Shown in pieces: positions 1-11,531 of a stretch of 30,943 nt of DNA; position 1 is the stretch's first letter; every line of letters begins with the position of its first letter. A model generated the notes under the pieces. That model was not told the DNA's origin, did no database searches, and saw nothing but the letters and a program-made list of their open reading frames with translations. Both the position numbers and the translations under genes were made by a program. The stretch comes from Xylaria sp. FL1777 (lineage: Eukaryota > Ascomycota > Sordariomycetes > Xylariales > Xylariaceae), in contig MU400857.1 in the NCBI GenBank assembly GCA_022578965.1, forward strand, positions 1-30,943, written 5' to 3'.

Positions 1-1060
1 AAATTAATTAAATAAAATTTAGCGCAATATAAAAAAAAGCTAATATAAAAAGCATTTATTATTTATAGTTATATATATTGCTTGCTTTTATTTAAATAGC
101 TATTATAACTTAAATAAAAAATATAATTTTTTAATTTTTATGTATTATTATAAGTTATTTATTATAATTTTAATAATTTAAAATAGTACGAAATAAAGTA
201 TTATAAACTTAATATATTTTAAATATTTTTTTTTGTTTTTATAAATAGCAGGACCTTTTTTAAATTCTTTATATTTAACTATAACTTTATAAGTTTAAGC
301 TTAATTATTAAATAATTAAGATTGCTAAAATTAGCGTAGCAACTTTTATTTATTAAATAAGTTGCATTTTATTTGCAAAGTGCAAACATAATAAAAAACG
401 GAAAAATAGTGTTAAACAACTTATTTGTTAAAAACATAACTAATATATTACTAAAACCTATTAGTAATATAACTATAACGTAGCAATATTTTAACAAAAA
501 ACGTAAAGCTAATAAATTTTCTAGTATATAAAAAATAGTTAATAAAATTGTAAAACTAATATTATAGCTACTAATAAAAAAAAAGATAACAAAAAGAATC
601 TTTTTTTAAAGAAATATAAAAAAAGCACAAATAGTACATATATTAAAAAAAGCCCAAAAAAGCTAGCAAAATATAAAGCTTAATAATAAAAATAACCTTA
701 ATATATTTATAACTTGCTATAACTTAAATACTACTATAAAAATTAACTAAAAAAGCGTTAAAAATATTATTTAAAAGCTTTTTTAACAAATTTTATTAAA
801 TATAAATACGCTAAAATTTTAAGCATAAATAGTAGTTTTATAGCTAGTTTATAATAATAAAGCAGTACTATTTAAGCAAAACAAAAAAGTACTAATTAAA
901 GTTAAAAAACAAACTAACAATTTTAAAAATAAAATATTAGCTAATATTATTAAAGTAGTAAATATAACACTTATAAATAATAATGCAATTATTGCTAAAA
1001 AGCTATATAGTAAAAATATAATAATTACTTTTAAAAAAGCAGTACTTTAAAAAGCTAAAA
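1..1060. other. AT-rich decayed DNA, no gene seen
   Basis: Composition is extremely AT-rich, and nearly every C follows G or A. I see no open frame of useful length, no RNA gene and no clear repeat boundary. A few less-mutated bases occur near 251-258. Best read as an old transposon graveyard. Confidence 0.6.
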
Positions 1061-1083
1061 AAAAGAGGCTTTTTTTGCTTTTT

Positions 1084-2880
1084 TTTGCAACCGGCTAAAT
1101 TTACGAAAATACTTGCGCAGCTTTAAAAACTAGACTTACAGAGACCTACCGTATACAAAATAAGCCCGTACAAATAATAACCTAAAAAAAAATAAAAGTA
1201 AAAATAAAAAAAGCAAAAAACTATAACGTAACTTTTTTAATATAAAACTAGTTATAACTAGCTAATAATGCAAACTTAAATTAGTAGTAACTAATAATAA
1301 ACTTAACGTTAAATTTGTAGTGCTATATAAACAAGCTAAATAAAGCAATAATAAACGCTAAAATCTTTCTTAAAAAAAACTTAAATAAGCAAACTATTTA
1401 TAATGCTTGCTAAATTATTAAAAAGTTATTAAAAGCGTATTATTTTTAGCAAATAAATAAGCAACTATAAGCAAACAGCAATAATAAAAGTAGTAAACGT
1501 GCTATTTAAAACTTATTATAAGCGTTATTAATAAAGCAAAAAAAGCTTGCTGCAAAAATAAAATTGCTATATATATAAATTTAATAATTTAAAAATTGCA
1601 TAAGTAAGCAAGCTAAAATTATTAACTTTTTTTACTAGCAGCTTATATTTTACATAAATATGCTATAAATAAATAGCAATAAAAAATTTTTACGCATTGC
1701 TTTATTAATTTACTTTAAAGCTATTATAGCAATAAACTTTAATTAAGCTATTATTATAACTTTTGCTAGCTATAAAGCTAAAATAAAAACAAAATTAATT
1801 ATAATATAAAAGCTAAACTAAGCAATAAAAGCAAATATAGTTTAAGCAGCATATAAACTATTAAACAACAATTAAAAAGTTATTTTTAATAAGCAAAAGA
1901 TTTAAACCTAAATGCTAGCAAATATGTTATAAGCTTATTAAACGTTTAGCAAAAAATTAAAAGTGCATTTTTAACTATATTAACTAGTAGTTTTAAGCTT
2001 GCTAATTAAACAAATGCTAAAAATAAAAAAAAAAAAATGCTAACTTAAATTAAGCTAACTAACTAAAAGCTAAAAGTTAAAAAGCTATTTTTTTTTATTT
2101 TGCTTGCTATAATGCAAGCAAAAAACATGCTTAATATATATTAAAGTTATAACTACAAAAAATATAAACATAACATATATTAATAAACTTTTTTAAAACT
2201 ATTATTATTTTTAAGTAGCTTTTTATTTTATAAATATAATAATAACTTAATATTATAGCTGCTAAAAATAAAGCTATTAAGCTAACATATATAAAAATAA
2301 GCAAAAATATAGCTAATGTAAATCTTTAAAACACGCTAAAAATAAAGCAAACCTATGCTTTATATAAACTAAAAAAAAAGCAGCTATATGTTTTTTTTAT
2401 TAAAGCAACTATTTAGCTTAAGCAATAAAATGCTTAAAAGCTATTTAAGCACGCAAGCTAGCTAAAAATGCTTTTATTTACTGCTTTATATAATTTGTAA
2501 TAAAGCTAACTTAAAGCTAATTATATACTATTATTGCTATAAAAACGCCGCGCAAGCAAAAAGCCAACAATTTAACAAGCAAAAATATTATTTGCTTAAA
2601 AGGTTGCTTACTAAAAAAAACTATGCTAACAACTGCGCAAAAAACAAAATTGCAAACTATTGTTAACATACTAAAGCTTTAAAACTAAGCTAAAAAAAAC
2701 CCGTTTAAAAACCGTTAGTAAACAGTTTAAATAATAAAAAGCTACGCTTATATAACAAGCAAAAACGCAAGCAGCAAAAGCAGCAGTATTAAATAAAAAT
2801 TAAGCAACGCAATTTTTAAATAGTAGCGCTTATATAATTAACTATAAAAAAAATATAAGTTATAATAACAAGTAGTTAGC
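1084..2880 (+). pseudogene. Unidentified decayed coding region
   Basis: One plus-strand frame beginning at 1084 reads as protein-like sequence for about 950 bases, interrupted only by TAA and TAG codons of the kind produced from CAA, CAG, CGA or TGG. The least mutated part, roughly 1084-1180, reads IYENTCAALKTRLTETYRIQ in part. Further down, about 2300-2870, a second protein-like stretch occurs in another frame. The residue mix is balanced (Lys, Leu, Ala, Asn, Gln), unlike the random Phe/Ile/Lys/Tyr frames elsewhere. I recognise no domain; a transposon protein is an inference from context. The E3 tail follows directly at 2885-2993, so this may be the body of an element sharing its 3' end with E1 and E2. 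There is no start codon or complete frame, so it is not a working gene. Confidence 0.4.
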
Positions 2881-2884
2881 AAAA

Positions 2885-2995
2885 ATGTTTTTATTTAGCT
2901 TTAGCACAGTTTTTACTTATGTATAAAATTAGGTAGCTTTTAGTATAGCTTTTTAAAGCCGTTAGTCCTAAGTAATACAATATATAAAAAGCTAA
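2885..2995 (+). repeat. E3: diverged copy of E-element 3' tail
   Basis: Matches the last ~130 bp of E1 (20640-20733), with a shared CACAGTTTTTAC stretch, a GCCGTTAG core and the terminal AATACAATATAT. It lacks about 40 bp present in E1 between the first two blocks. Upstream similarity fades quickly, as in a 5'-truncated or related-family copy. The minus-strand open frame over this region (2891-3250) is Phe/Ile/Leu-rich and is treated as chance. Confidence 0.6.
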
Positions 2996-5900
2996 AAAAA
3001 AGAAATAAATTATAAAAGCTTTTAAAAAAAAGTTAAAAATACAACAAAAAAAAATAGCGCTAATAATAAAAAACATTTTAGCAAAACGCATTAAAGCAAT
3101 ATACTTAAATGAAAACTTACTGCAGTTATTATGTAATAAATACCCTAAAGTTATAAAATGCAAAAAAATGCTATTTAAAAATGCAAAAGCTAGATTTGCA
3201 TTAATATTATTATATATAAGCAGCATTATAATAGCTAAAATAATATACAAAAATAGCTTTTTATAAAAAGCTTAGCTATTTTATTATAAACTTTTTACTA
3301 TAAAGCTTAAAGTTATATAATGCTTTAATTACTATAAATATAAACATATAATTAAATATTGCTACAAAAACTTAAAGTATAACTATTATTTAGCTTTAAA
3401 GCATTAAAAAAGTAAAAAAAGCTGCTTAATAAAAACACAAAAAGCAAAGCAAAAATGCATAAACTATAAAAAAATACATGCAATATAAAATAAAGCTTGC
3501 TAAAAAAAAATTAAATAAAAAAACAAAGCAAAAATAGCATATATATTATAACTTAAAAGCTTTTAAAGTATTAAAAAAACAGCAATAATAAGCAAAAAAA
3601 TAAATAAAAGTAGTTTAAAAATGCTAATAGCATTAGCATTTATAAAGCTAAATAAAAAAAGGTTATTAATAAAAAAACAGCAAACTAATAATATAAACAA
3701 AAACTTATTTTTATTAACTTAATAATATATAATATTACTTTTTAAAACATTATAAAATTTAAAAGCAATATAATATATATGCTATAAAATAATAGTTATA
3801 ATTATATAATAATTTAAAAGCTAATAATTAATAAATATAGCAATATATATTGCTTTAATAGTAATAGCTACTAAGTTATTTAATTAAAAAGTAAAGCTAT
3901 ATTATATATAAACAAAAAAGTTATAATAAAAACGCTAGTAAAAAACGCTAATAAAAACTAAGCAAAAGTTATAATAAGCAGTAATAATTTAGCAGTAATT
4001 TTATAGTTAATATATTTGCTAAATTAAAAAAAAATAATTTAATATAATTTAATTTAAAAAATATATAAAGCAAGCAAGCTAAAAAAACGCTATATATTTA
4101 TAAGTAATTTTAACTTTTATTACTTATTATAAAACTTAAAAAGCAAAAAAAGCTAAAAAGCAAATAAATTGCTTAAGTTTACTATATAATAAGATTTTAT
4201 ACTAGCTATTTTTAAAAAAAAGGTAACTAAAATAAAGCATAAATAAAAAAGCTTAATAATAAACTTAATATAAATATTTAATAATTTAGCTATTATTTAT
4301 TAAAAGGACTTAAAGTAGCTAAGTTTTAATTATAAAGCACTAAAAGTTATAATTAATTTAAAAATAGCTTTATAAAAATACTTAAAAAAAGCAAAAAAAT
4401 AAAACTAGCTTAAATTAAACAAAAATAAAGCAGCTATAAAAATAAAAGCTATTATTATAAAAATGCATATATTATATATACTTAGTAAGCTAAATAATGC
4501 TTTTAACTTTTTAATTTAATAACTAGTAAAAATAGCAAATAAAATAACGCTTAAAAAAACTATAAAAAAAAACATTAAGCATTACTTTAGTAGTTTTTAG
4601 AAGTAATTAAAACAAAAAAAAAAGCAAAACAAGCATACTGCAGATTTTAAAGCAAAAGAACTAAAATAGCATAGCAAGCTTTTAAAAAAAAAAAAAAAAG
4701 CTTTTAATAATAAAATAAAAAAAGCATAAAAACATAGCTAAAAATAAGCATTTATAAAAGCATTTAAAAATTTTAAATTATTATAAAACTTAGTTAAATA
4801 AGCAAAGTTTGCTTATAAGCTAGCTTTAAAAGTTATTATAATTTTACTGCTAAAACAAACAAAAAGTAAGCTATTTTTTGCTAACATTTTTAAAAAAAAA
4901 ACAGCTTTATTAATAAAACACTTTTTTTTTGCACTACTAGTAAACTTATTTAATATACTTAAAAAAAACTTAACTTATAATAGCTATTAAAAATTTATAA
5001 TTAACGTTAATATAAAAAAAAAACATAATATTGCTAATATAAAAATTAGTGCTATAAAAAGCACTAAAAAACAACTTATTATTTAATAGCTTTTTTAAAG
5101 CTTATAAACTTGCTTTAGCAAAAAAAATAGCAATATTATATACTGCTAGCTTTTTATTAAAGTATTACTTAATATAATTTAAGCAAACAAAAATAATAAT
5201 TATATTTAAACCTAAAAAGTTAAAAAAAACTAAAAAAACAAATAAAAAGTAGCGCTTTATTATGTTTATTTATATAATAAAAAAAGTACTAAAAAAAAGC
5301 TATATTGTTATATAATAAAAGTAGCTAAGCAAAAAAGTTTTTTATTAAATAACTAAATAAACAATAAATAAAATAAATTAATAAATATAACTATTAAACT
5401 AGTATTAAAAATAATAAAAAAAGCAATTAGCAAAAAACGCATAACATTTTTATTGCAATTAAACATTATAAAAGCTTTTAATATTATTAATAAAAAAAAA
5501 AATATATATTTTGCAACAAAAAAGCTTTTTTTTTTAAATAATTATATAAGTAAACTTTTTTATATTAAACTATATAATGTATTTTTGCTTTAATAAAGCA
5601 ATATTTTAGCTAATAGTACTAAAAGCTAAAGTTTTTTAAAAGTTCTTGCTTTTATTTTTTTTTTCTTTTTATATATTTTAATACTTTATAATAATTTTGC
5701 TATATATTAAAAGCTAATAATAATTAGCTTTACTAATAATATTAACTTTATTATAGCAAACTTAAATATAAAGCAAAATTATAAAGCTTTAAAAGTAGTA
5801 TAAAAAACATATAAAAGTTAAATAAAATAACATAAAATAAAGTTTATATTACAAAAAAGCAAATTAATGCACTTTTTTAGTAGTAAAATAATACTTATGC

Positions 5901-6938
5901 AAATAATATATTTTTTTAATATAATAGTACACCTAAAAAACAATATAAGATTTTTAAAAGTATAGTTTAATAAAAATATAAAATAAAAAAAATATTTAGC
6001 AAAGCTTAAAAAAAAACTAAATATTTAATTATATGTAGTAATTAAGCTATAAAACTTTATATAAAACAGCAATATAACAAAAATAAAGCAAATATATATT
6101 ATAATAATATAAAGCATTTTAATTTATAGCGTAATAATTTAGCATAAAAACTTTAAAAAAAACAAAGCAAAAAGCATTGCTAATTTACTAGTAGTAATTT
6201 AAAATAAATGCTTTAAATATATAGCTAAAGCTTTTAAAGCAACTAAAATAAAGCACTTAAAAACTAAAATAAGAATTTTTTTTATTAATTTATATTTTAG
6301 CAGCAAAATAATAGCTTATAAATACTGCATAAAAAGCTTAGCAGCTAAAAAGTTAATTTAAAAAGCAATAAAGAAAATTAAAACTTTTATTTAAAACATA
6401 AAAGCTTAAAAAACTAAAAACTAAACAAAAAGCAAGCTTATAAGCAATAATAAAAACATAGTTAAAAAAAATCTAATGTTAGCTTTAAACTTTTAGCAAA
6501 AAAAGTAGTTAAAAAAAAAAAACCTTAAAATTGCACTAAAAAAAAATAAATAAGCAAATAAAGCTAAACTAAAACAAACAGCAGTTATTTAATAATAACT
6601 AAACAAAAGCTTAATAAAAATAAAGCTTTTAAAAAATATAGCAAATTATTAAAGCATAAAGCAGCTATAATAATATAAATATGCATTAAAAAAATAAAGC
6701 TAAAGGCATTTTTACATAAAAAAAAAATCTTAAGCTTTTTTACGCTTTTTTATAAATATGCAAAAAAAAAAAAAACTTTTTAGCATGTAGTTTTATATTA
6801 TAACTTGCTAAAAAACAAAAAAAAGCAGCTATAAAAAAGCTTTATAATTAAGCTGCTATAAATTAATAAAAATTTATAACTAGTTATAAAAAAGCTTAAA
6901 GCTGCAAATAATATTGCAAAATAGCTATTTATTATTAA
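2996..6938. other. AT-rich decayed DNA, no gene seen
   Basis: About 4 kb of saturated A/T sequence, with C almost always after G or A. I found no readable coding stretch, no RNA gene and no match to the LTRs in this window. Homopolymer and TA-rich runs dominate. Confidence 0.55.
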
Positions 6939-6940
6939 TT

Positions 6941-7010
6941 TGTATTACTTAAATAAACAGCCTGTTAGCTATACTAGTAGCTATTTAGTAAAACTTATAT
7001 AAGTGAAAAC
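6941..7010 (-). repeat. E4: copy of E-element 3' tail
   Basis: On the minus strand this matches the E1 tail: an ACTAGTATAGCTAA block, then a decayed GGCTGTT core, then TAAGTAATACAA at the terminus. On the plus strand it starts TGTATTACTT, as E2 does at 23772. It ends immediately downstream (minus strand) of a decayed coding stretch, the same arrangement as E3. Confidence 0.6.
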
Positions 7011-7035
7011 TTTTTTTAAAGCAAAAACCACTTGT

Positions 7036-7620
7036 ATATGCAAAGTATGCAACAGTTTTGCTATAGATTTTATTAATTTGCTGCTTTTTTTATATAATAC
7101 TTTGCTTTAAATTTTATATGTTAAGTTAGCAGCGCTTTTGCTTTATAATGCAAAAGTAAAAAAATCAGCGCGCTAATAAAGAGGTTTTTTATTAATTAGT
7201 AGTAAAAGCGCTTTTTTACTAGCTTTAGGTTTTGCAAGCTATAAATAATATAGTATTAAATAGATTTTAAGCATTATATAGCGCTATATTTTTTATAAAT
7301 TACTTAACGCTAAACAATAAGCTTTAAGTTTTAATTACGCTAAAAATACAAGCTGTTTATTATATAAAAAAACTAGTGCTTATATAGCATTAGTAATAAA
7401 AGCTAAAGCTGCTTATTTTTATAGTAGCTAGTATACTAAGTTAATTACTTATATTGCTATACTAGCAAAAAAGCAAAGTTTTTGGACTTTTAGCTTAGCT
7501 ATTTAACTTTTAATTTTTATGCTTTTAGTGCAGCAAGCATACAGTTTAAACCGAGCTAAAAGCAAACCAACTTTTGCTTTAAGGCAAAACAACTGCAAAC
7601 TAAGCAAAACTTAAACCTAT
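7036..7620 (-). pseudogene. Unidentified decayed coding region
   Basis: Read on the minus strand, about 580 bases give protein-like sequence with in-frame TAA and TAG codons, for example KTVAYFAYTSGFCFKKSF near the end that abuts the E4 tail. This block holds more C and G than its surroundings (for example around 7166-7215 and 7480-7610), so it is less mutated. I recognise no domain. Its position just upstream of an E-type tail mirrors 1084-2880 plus E3, which suggests a family of autonomous elements sharing that 3' end. A DNA transposon or retroelement protein would fit equally well. Confidence 0.35.
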
Positions 7621-7946
7621 AACTTCAAAAAAAATAACTAAGCGTGCTATTTACTATTAATAAAATAGCAATATATAATAAAGCAGTTAGAATTAAAAAA
7701 AAATAAAAAAAAAGAAAAAAAGTAAAAAATAAAAAAAAAACTAGCAAAAAAAGCAAAAGTGCTTTTTTAAAGGTTTTAAAAAACAAAAAAAAAGCTTTTG
7801 TATGCTTTTTAAAAAAGCAAAAGGTTTAAAAGCTTTAAAAAGAGTTTTTCTGCTTTTTAACCATTATTTTCTATTTAGCAAGCTAGTTAATAAAAACTAG
7901 TTGTTATAAAATAAAAAAACTTTAAAATAGCAATATAAATATTATT

Positions 7947-8047
7947 ACATAAGGTTTTTATTTAGCTTTTTATATAGTTTTACTTATAAGTATACAAGTA
8001 AAAAAACTGCGCTATAAAGTAGCATAATAAGTTATTAATAATAATAA
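7947..8047 (+). repeat. S1: decayed copy of a ~100-bp repeat
   Basis: Aligns end to end with 28015-28110: both share AAGG/AGGG-TTTTTAT, a TTTTAC...GTAAAA hairpin, a CTGCGCTA/CCGCGCTA block and a final GTTATTAATAATAA. Differences are almost all C/T and G/A, with this copy carrying the A/T states. No convincing target-site duplication is seen here. Confidence 0.65.
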
Positions 8048-9400
8048 TTTATAAATAGCAAAAGTTTATAAAATATAGCTAACGTTATTTTATAGTTATA
8101 TAATATTTAAAAATAAAGCAAACCTTTTTAAATGTAATAATTTAAATAAAAAACAAACAATATAAACTAATAAATAATTAATTGCTTTATTTATATAAGC
8201 TAAAGTTAGCATTAAGTAAAAAAAAAGCTATTTTTTTTTAAAAAAAAGTAATAATATACTATTATAACTACATAAATAAGCTAAACATATTTAAACTAGC
8301 AACTATAAAACAATTAATTAAATTTTACATAATATTTTTATAATTTATGTTAAGATTTTAAATATTATTTTTAAAATTAAAATTATTATATATAAATATA
8401 ATACTTAAGTTATAAATAATATACTTTAAATTAAGCTATATATTTATTAATTTAAGTATTAAAACATTAGTTAATTAGTTATTATATATATAACTTTGTT
8501 TAGCTATTTTATTTAGCTATTTTAAAACAAACTTATAATTAATATATATTTTAAATTAAGTAAAAATATTAATTATTTAAGTTTATATTTTATTATTATA
8601 AAAGTAAATGCTAATAAATTGCTATAAAAAATTGCTTATTAAAAATATATATACATTTAATAATAAAGCTATAATTATATATGCTTTAATAATATAAAAA
8701 AATAATATATTAGCTTTAGTTATATTATAAAATTTATGCTTAATTTGCTAATTTATAAAAATACTTAAAAAAAAAGCAATAAAACGTAAAAAAGCGTTTT
8801 AAATTTAAAACTAAAAAAAACAAAATAACCTTTTAATTTATTACGTATTATAAACATTTTTAACTTAACAAAGCTTTTTATTAAAAGCTTTAAATGCTTT
8901 AAAATTAAATTTAATAAAAGTTAATTATTTAAATAAAATAAAAAGCTTGTTTTAAAATGCAAAAATATTAGCAATATTATAACTTATATTATTTTCTTTA
9001 AATTTTATTTAAATATTAGCTTTTTAAAAACACTATTAAACTTTAAAGTTTTTTAATACGTTAATTATTTTATTTATTTATAGCTTTAACTAGTTACTAA
9101 TTATAGTTCGTAATAAAAGCTATTTTTTTAAAAACTAACAAAAATTATAGCTTTAATTATAATTATAATGCTAATACTTTTGCATATTTATTATAATTTA
9201 TTATTAGCATACAAAATCAGATTTCTTGTTTAAATTATTGCTTTTATAATCAAAATTATTTTTAAAGTTAACAATAATAAAAGTAATATTAAAAAAGTTA
9301 GTTAATTTAAATATAAAAAGTAATAACTAAAAAAGCAAACAAATTTTTAATTAAGCTACTAGTTATTGCGTAACTTAAAAAAAGCATATAAAATAGCTAA
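8048..9400. other. AT-rich decayed DNA, no gene seen
   Basis: This includes one of the most AT-rich parts of the window. In 8341-8640 I counted 12 C on the plus strand, six after A and six after G, none after T or C. No coding stretch or RNA gene is visible. A 10-bp inverted repeat (TATGCTAATA / TATTAGCATA) lies near 9165-9214. Confidence 0.55.
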
Positions 9401-9409
9401 ATAAGTTTT

Positions 9410-9725
9410 AAATATAGGAAAGCTTAGTTATTATAACATAGCTAAAGAACTAATTAAGTTGTAAGCAGCTATAAAAACATAAAACCAAAAGCTTTTAAAC
9501 ATAGAGCAAAAGCAGCTAAGCATTAATACTAGCTTTTCTTTAAGCTAAAAAAGGTCTACTATAACTATAAAGCAAAAACTAAAGCATTTATTATAAAGCT
9601 GTTTATTATTTATAGTTTTAAAAAAGCTGCTTATTATAAGTTTACGTTTATAAATTTTAAAGTAAAGCATAATATAATGAAGTATTAAAAACAGCAATAT
9701 AAAATTATAGATATAAAATTATAAA
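9410..9725 (+). pseudogene. Unidentified decayed coding region
   Basis: A plus-strand frame reads as balanced, basic protein-like sequence (for example YKNIKPKAFKHRAKAAKH) broken by TAA/TAG codons. The middle, about 9480-9700, reads through without a stop for some 60 codons. It shows more GA, TC and CC dinucleotides than the flanks. I recognise no family. It lies just left of the E1 insertion and may belong to the element that E1 entered; the sequence right of E1 (20734-20920) would then be its continuation. Confidence 0.3.
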
Positions 9726-10015
9726 AGTTAAAAAGCATACATTATAAAAAAACAAAGCAATTAAGCAACTTTATTAAGCATTAAACACTAAAATTTTACT
9801 AAAACTTTTAGCTACTAAATATATAATAATATTAACTTTTAAAAGTTATATAAACATTTTTTAACTAGCTTATTTATGTAAAACTTCTAGCTTTTTTATT
9901 TGCTATAGTTTTTTTTGCTTTTTTAATTGCAACTTAAAGTTATATATTAGCTATAAGCATAGCTTAAATATTTTTATTAATATAAAAATAGCATATAGTT
10001 ATGTAAGCTTTAATA

Positions 10016-11100
10016 AACAATTAAAGTTTTTTATTAACTTTTTTAAGCTAAAAAATTCTTAGTAATACTTAAAATTAAAAGAACTTTAATAATTAAAATA
10101 AACATAAAGTAAAGCTTAAAAACATATAAATATTAATATGGTTAAAAGTATTTATAAAACTATAACTGCTATTTTTAGCGCTTACTTTGCTTTTTTTGCA
10201 TTATAAGCACTTAGTAAACTTGCTAGTAATATTGCAAGCATAAAAATTATTAATGTTTTTATATAATTAACGTAAAAAAAACAGCAATAAAAGGTGCACA
10301 ATATATTATTGTAATATAAGCAATATAGTAGTAATATAACTTAAGCATTTTAGCGTGCTTAATAAATATAAATTTTAAAGCTATTAGTAATACTTTAGCA
10401 AAAAGTATTAAAGCATTTATTTTTATTTTAAAAATTAGCATTATAATAAAAAAGCATAATAATAAGCAGTTATAAAAGCTTAAATTATATAGTAGCAAAT
10501 TATTAGCTATTTTATTTAATATTATAAATTAAATAACTAGTAAAAACTGCAGCAAAATAACTTATAACTTTAAATATATAAGCTAAACATTAATTAATAT
10601 ATATACTTAAGCTAAGCTAGCTATAAATATGTACTGCAAAAAGTATAGCAGTTATAACAAAGTAGATTTTTATATAATTATAACGCATTAATAATTAATT
10701 ATATTACAAATTAAGCATTTTAATATACTAAAGTAAGCGTAAACTAAGCATATAGTAATAATAATAATAAAAATAATAAAATTAATAATTAAAAAAAAAA
10801 AAATTTAGCATAAGTAGCTAAATAAAATAATTTACTATTTATTGCTACTTTATATTGCTTAATATATAAGCTATTTATAAATTATGCTTACTTAGTAAGC
10901 TTACTACAAAAAGCACAAAAATAGCTTAAAAAATAAATATATAAAAAGTAAACTAAAAAATAACAAGCAATTAACTTTATTTATAACTTAGTTATAACTT
11001 AGTTATAAAAAAACTAGTGCAGCAAAAAGCTAGCAGTAATATTAAAGCAAATAAACTATAATATATTAGCAATATAATAAAAAAAGGTTTAAAAAAAAAC
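10016..11100 (+). mobile_element. E1, segment 1 (5' part of 1.5-kb repeat)
   Basis: Inverted match to E2 at 24182-25261, beginning AACAATTAAAG here and AACGATTAAAG in E2. E1 is split into three pieces by two later insertions: 10016-11100, 11636-11809 and 20500-20733. Without the insertions it is about 1.5 kb. No transposase or polymerase frame is visible in either copy. A 79-codon minus-strand frame (10259-10498) is open in both copies, but it is hydrophobic and T-rich, and about 14 residues differ through mostly transition changes, so I do not call it a gene. Taking orientation from the shared tail, this is the 5' part. Confidence 0.8.
11096..11100 (+). repeat. Target-site duplication AAAAC, left copy
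   Basis: AAAAC before the 530-bp element, repeated at 11631-11635 after it. The uninterrupted E2 copy holds this sequence once (complement GTTTT, 24177-24181). Confidence 0.85.
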
Positions 11101-11199
11101 TGATACGGAAAAATAGTGGGACCACCTAGGTTAGTGGTTTCTTTGCAAATACAGCCATATATATGGTATAGCTGGACCCCCCCCTAGCGGTCCGTATCA
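11101..11199 (+). repeat. 99-bp terminal direct repeat, left
   Basis: Starts TGATACGGA and ends TCCGTATCA, a perfect 9-bp inverted pair. Inside are the palindrome CCATATATATGG, an ACCAC...GTGGT stem and a run of eight C. The A5 run at 11109-11113 is a T5 terminator on the minus strand. Confidence 0.9.
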
Positions 11200-11531
11200 A
11201 GTGCCGCGCGCGGGAAGGTCTTGCAGCCATTGCCCTCAATGGTACACCTACGGGCAGTAGTCTTATTGCCTCCTCACTTTCTTTTACCCAAGGCTATCCA
11301 TACTTAGCCGCGGCGGTAAAGGCGTTGGTCTTATTGCTACCAATGGGTGGTTAGGCTTTACTGCTCCCTTGACTTACCAGAGCGCTTGCGGACTTTACAC
11401 TAATGGGTTATTTCTTAGCGCTACACCTGGGAATTGAACCCTTTGCTCCTTGGTCTGGTGGGTTATAGTATATATGCTAGTACTAGGCTACCTGTACAAC
11501 CGCTTGACCAGAACGCTCGCTAGCTACTATT
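11200..11531 (-). other. Core of the 530-bp element
   Basis: GC-rich, 332 bp, without an open frame of note. Motifs recur within it: GTCTTATTGC occurs twice (about 11260 and 11320), and an AGCG(T/C)TCTGGT motif occurs twice on the minus strand, once at the start of the tRNA-like part and once further downstream. On the minus strand there is no run of four T anywhere in the core. Confidence 0.7.
11430..11510 (-). promoter_or_regulatory. tRNA-like Pol III promoter (A and B boxes)
   Basis: On the minus strand, TGGTCAAGCGG (11500-11510) fits the A-box consensus TRGYNNARNGG, and GGTTCAATTCC (11430-11440) fits the B-box consensus RGTTCRANNCC. Their starts are about 70 bp apart, longer than in an intronless tRNA but usual for intron-containing or tRNA-derived promoters. 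A full cloverleaf does not form: the acceptor halves I tried (AGCGTTC with GTGTAGC) do not pair in the canonical register. I read it as a tRNA-derived promoter, as in SINEs, rather than a working tRNA gene. Confidence 0.75.

Noticed and set aside
2891..3250. 119-codon minus-strand open frame
   Set aside because: Phe/Ile/Leu/Tyr-rich reading of a T-rich strand overlapping the E3 tail; no domain, signal or neighbour supports a gene.
7700..7860. A-rich tract with short inverted repeats as a regulatory element
   Set aside because: Composition alone explains it; no recognisable motif or repeat copy.
10259..10498. 79-codon hydrophobic frame, open also in E2 (24779-25018)
   Set aside because: Shared openness follows from common descent of E1 and E2. 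About 14 of 79 residues differ, almost all through transitions, with no sign of protein-level constraint; the frame is also antisense to the presumed element direction.
11412..11518. Intact intron-containing tRNA gene on the minus strand
   Set aside because: A and B boxes are good, but acceptor, D and T stems do not pair in canonical register and no terminator follows; treated as a tRNA-derived promoter.
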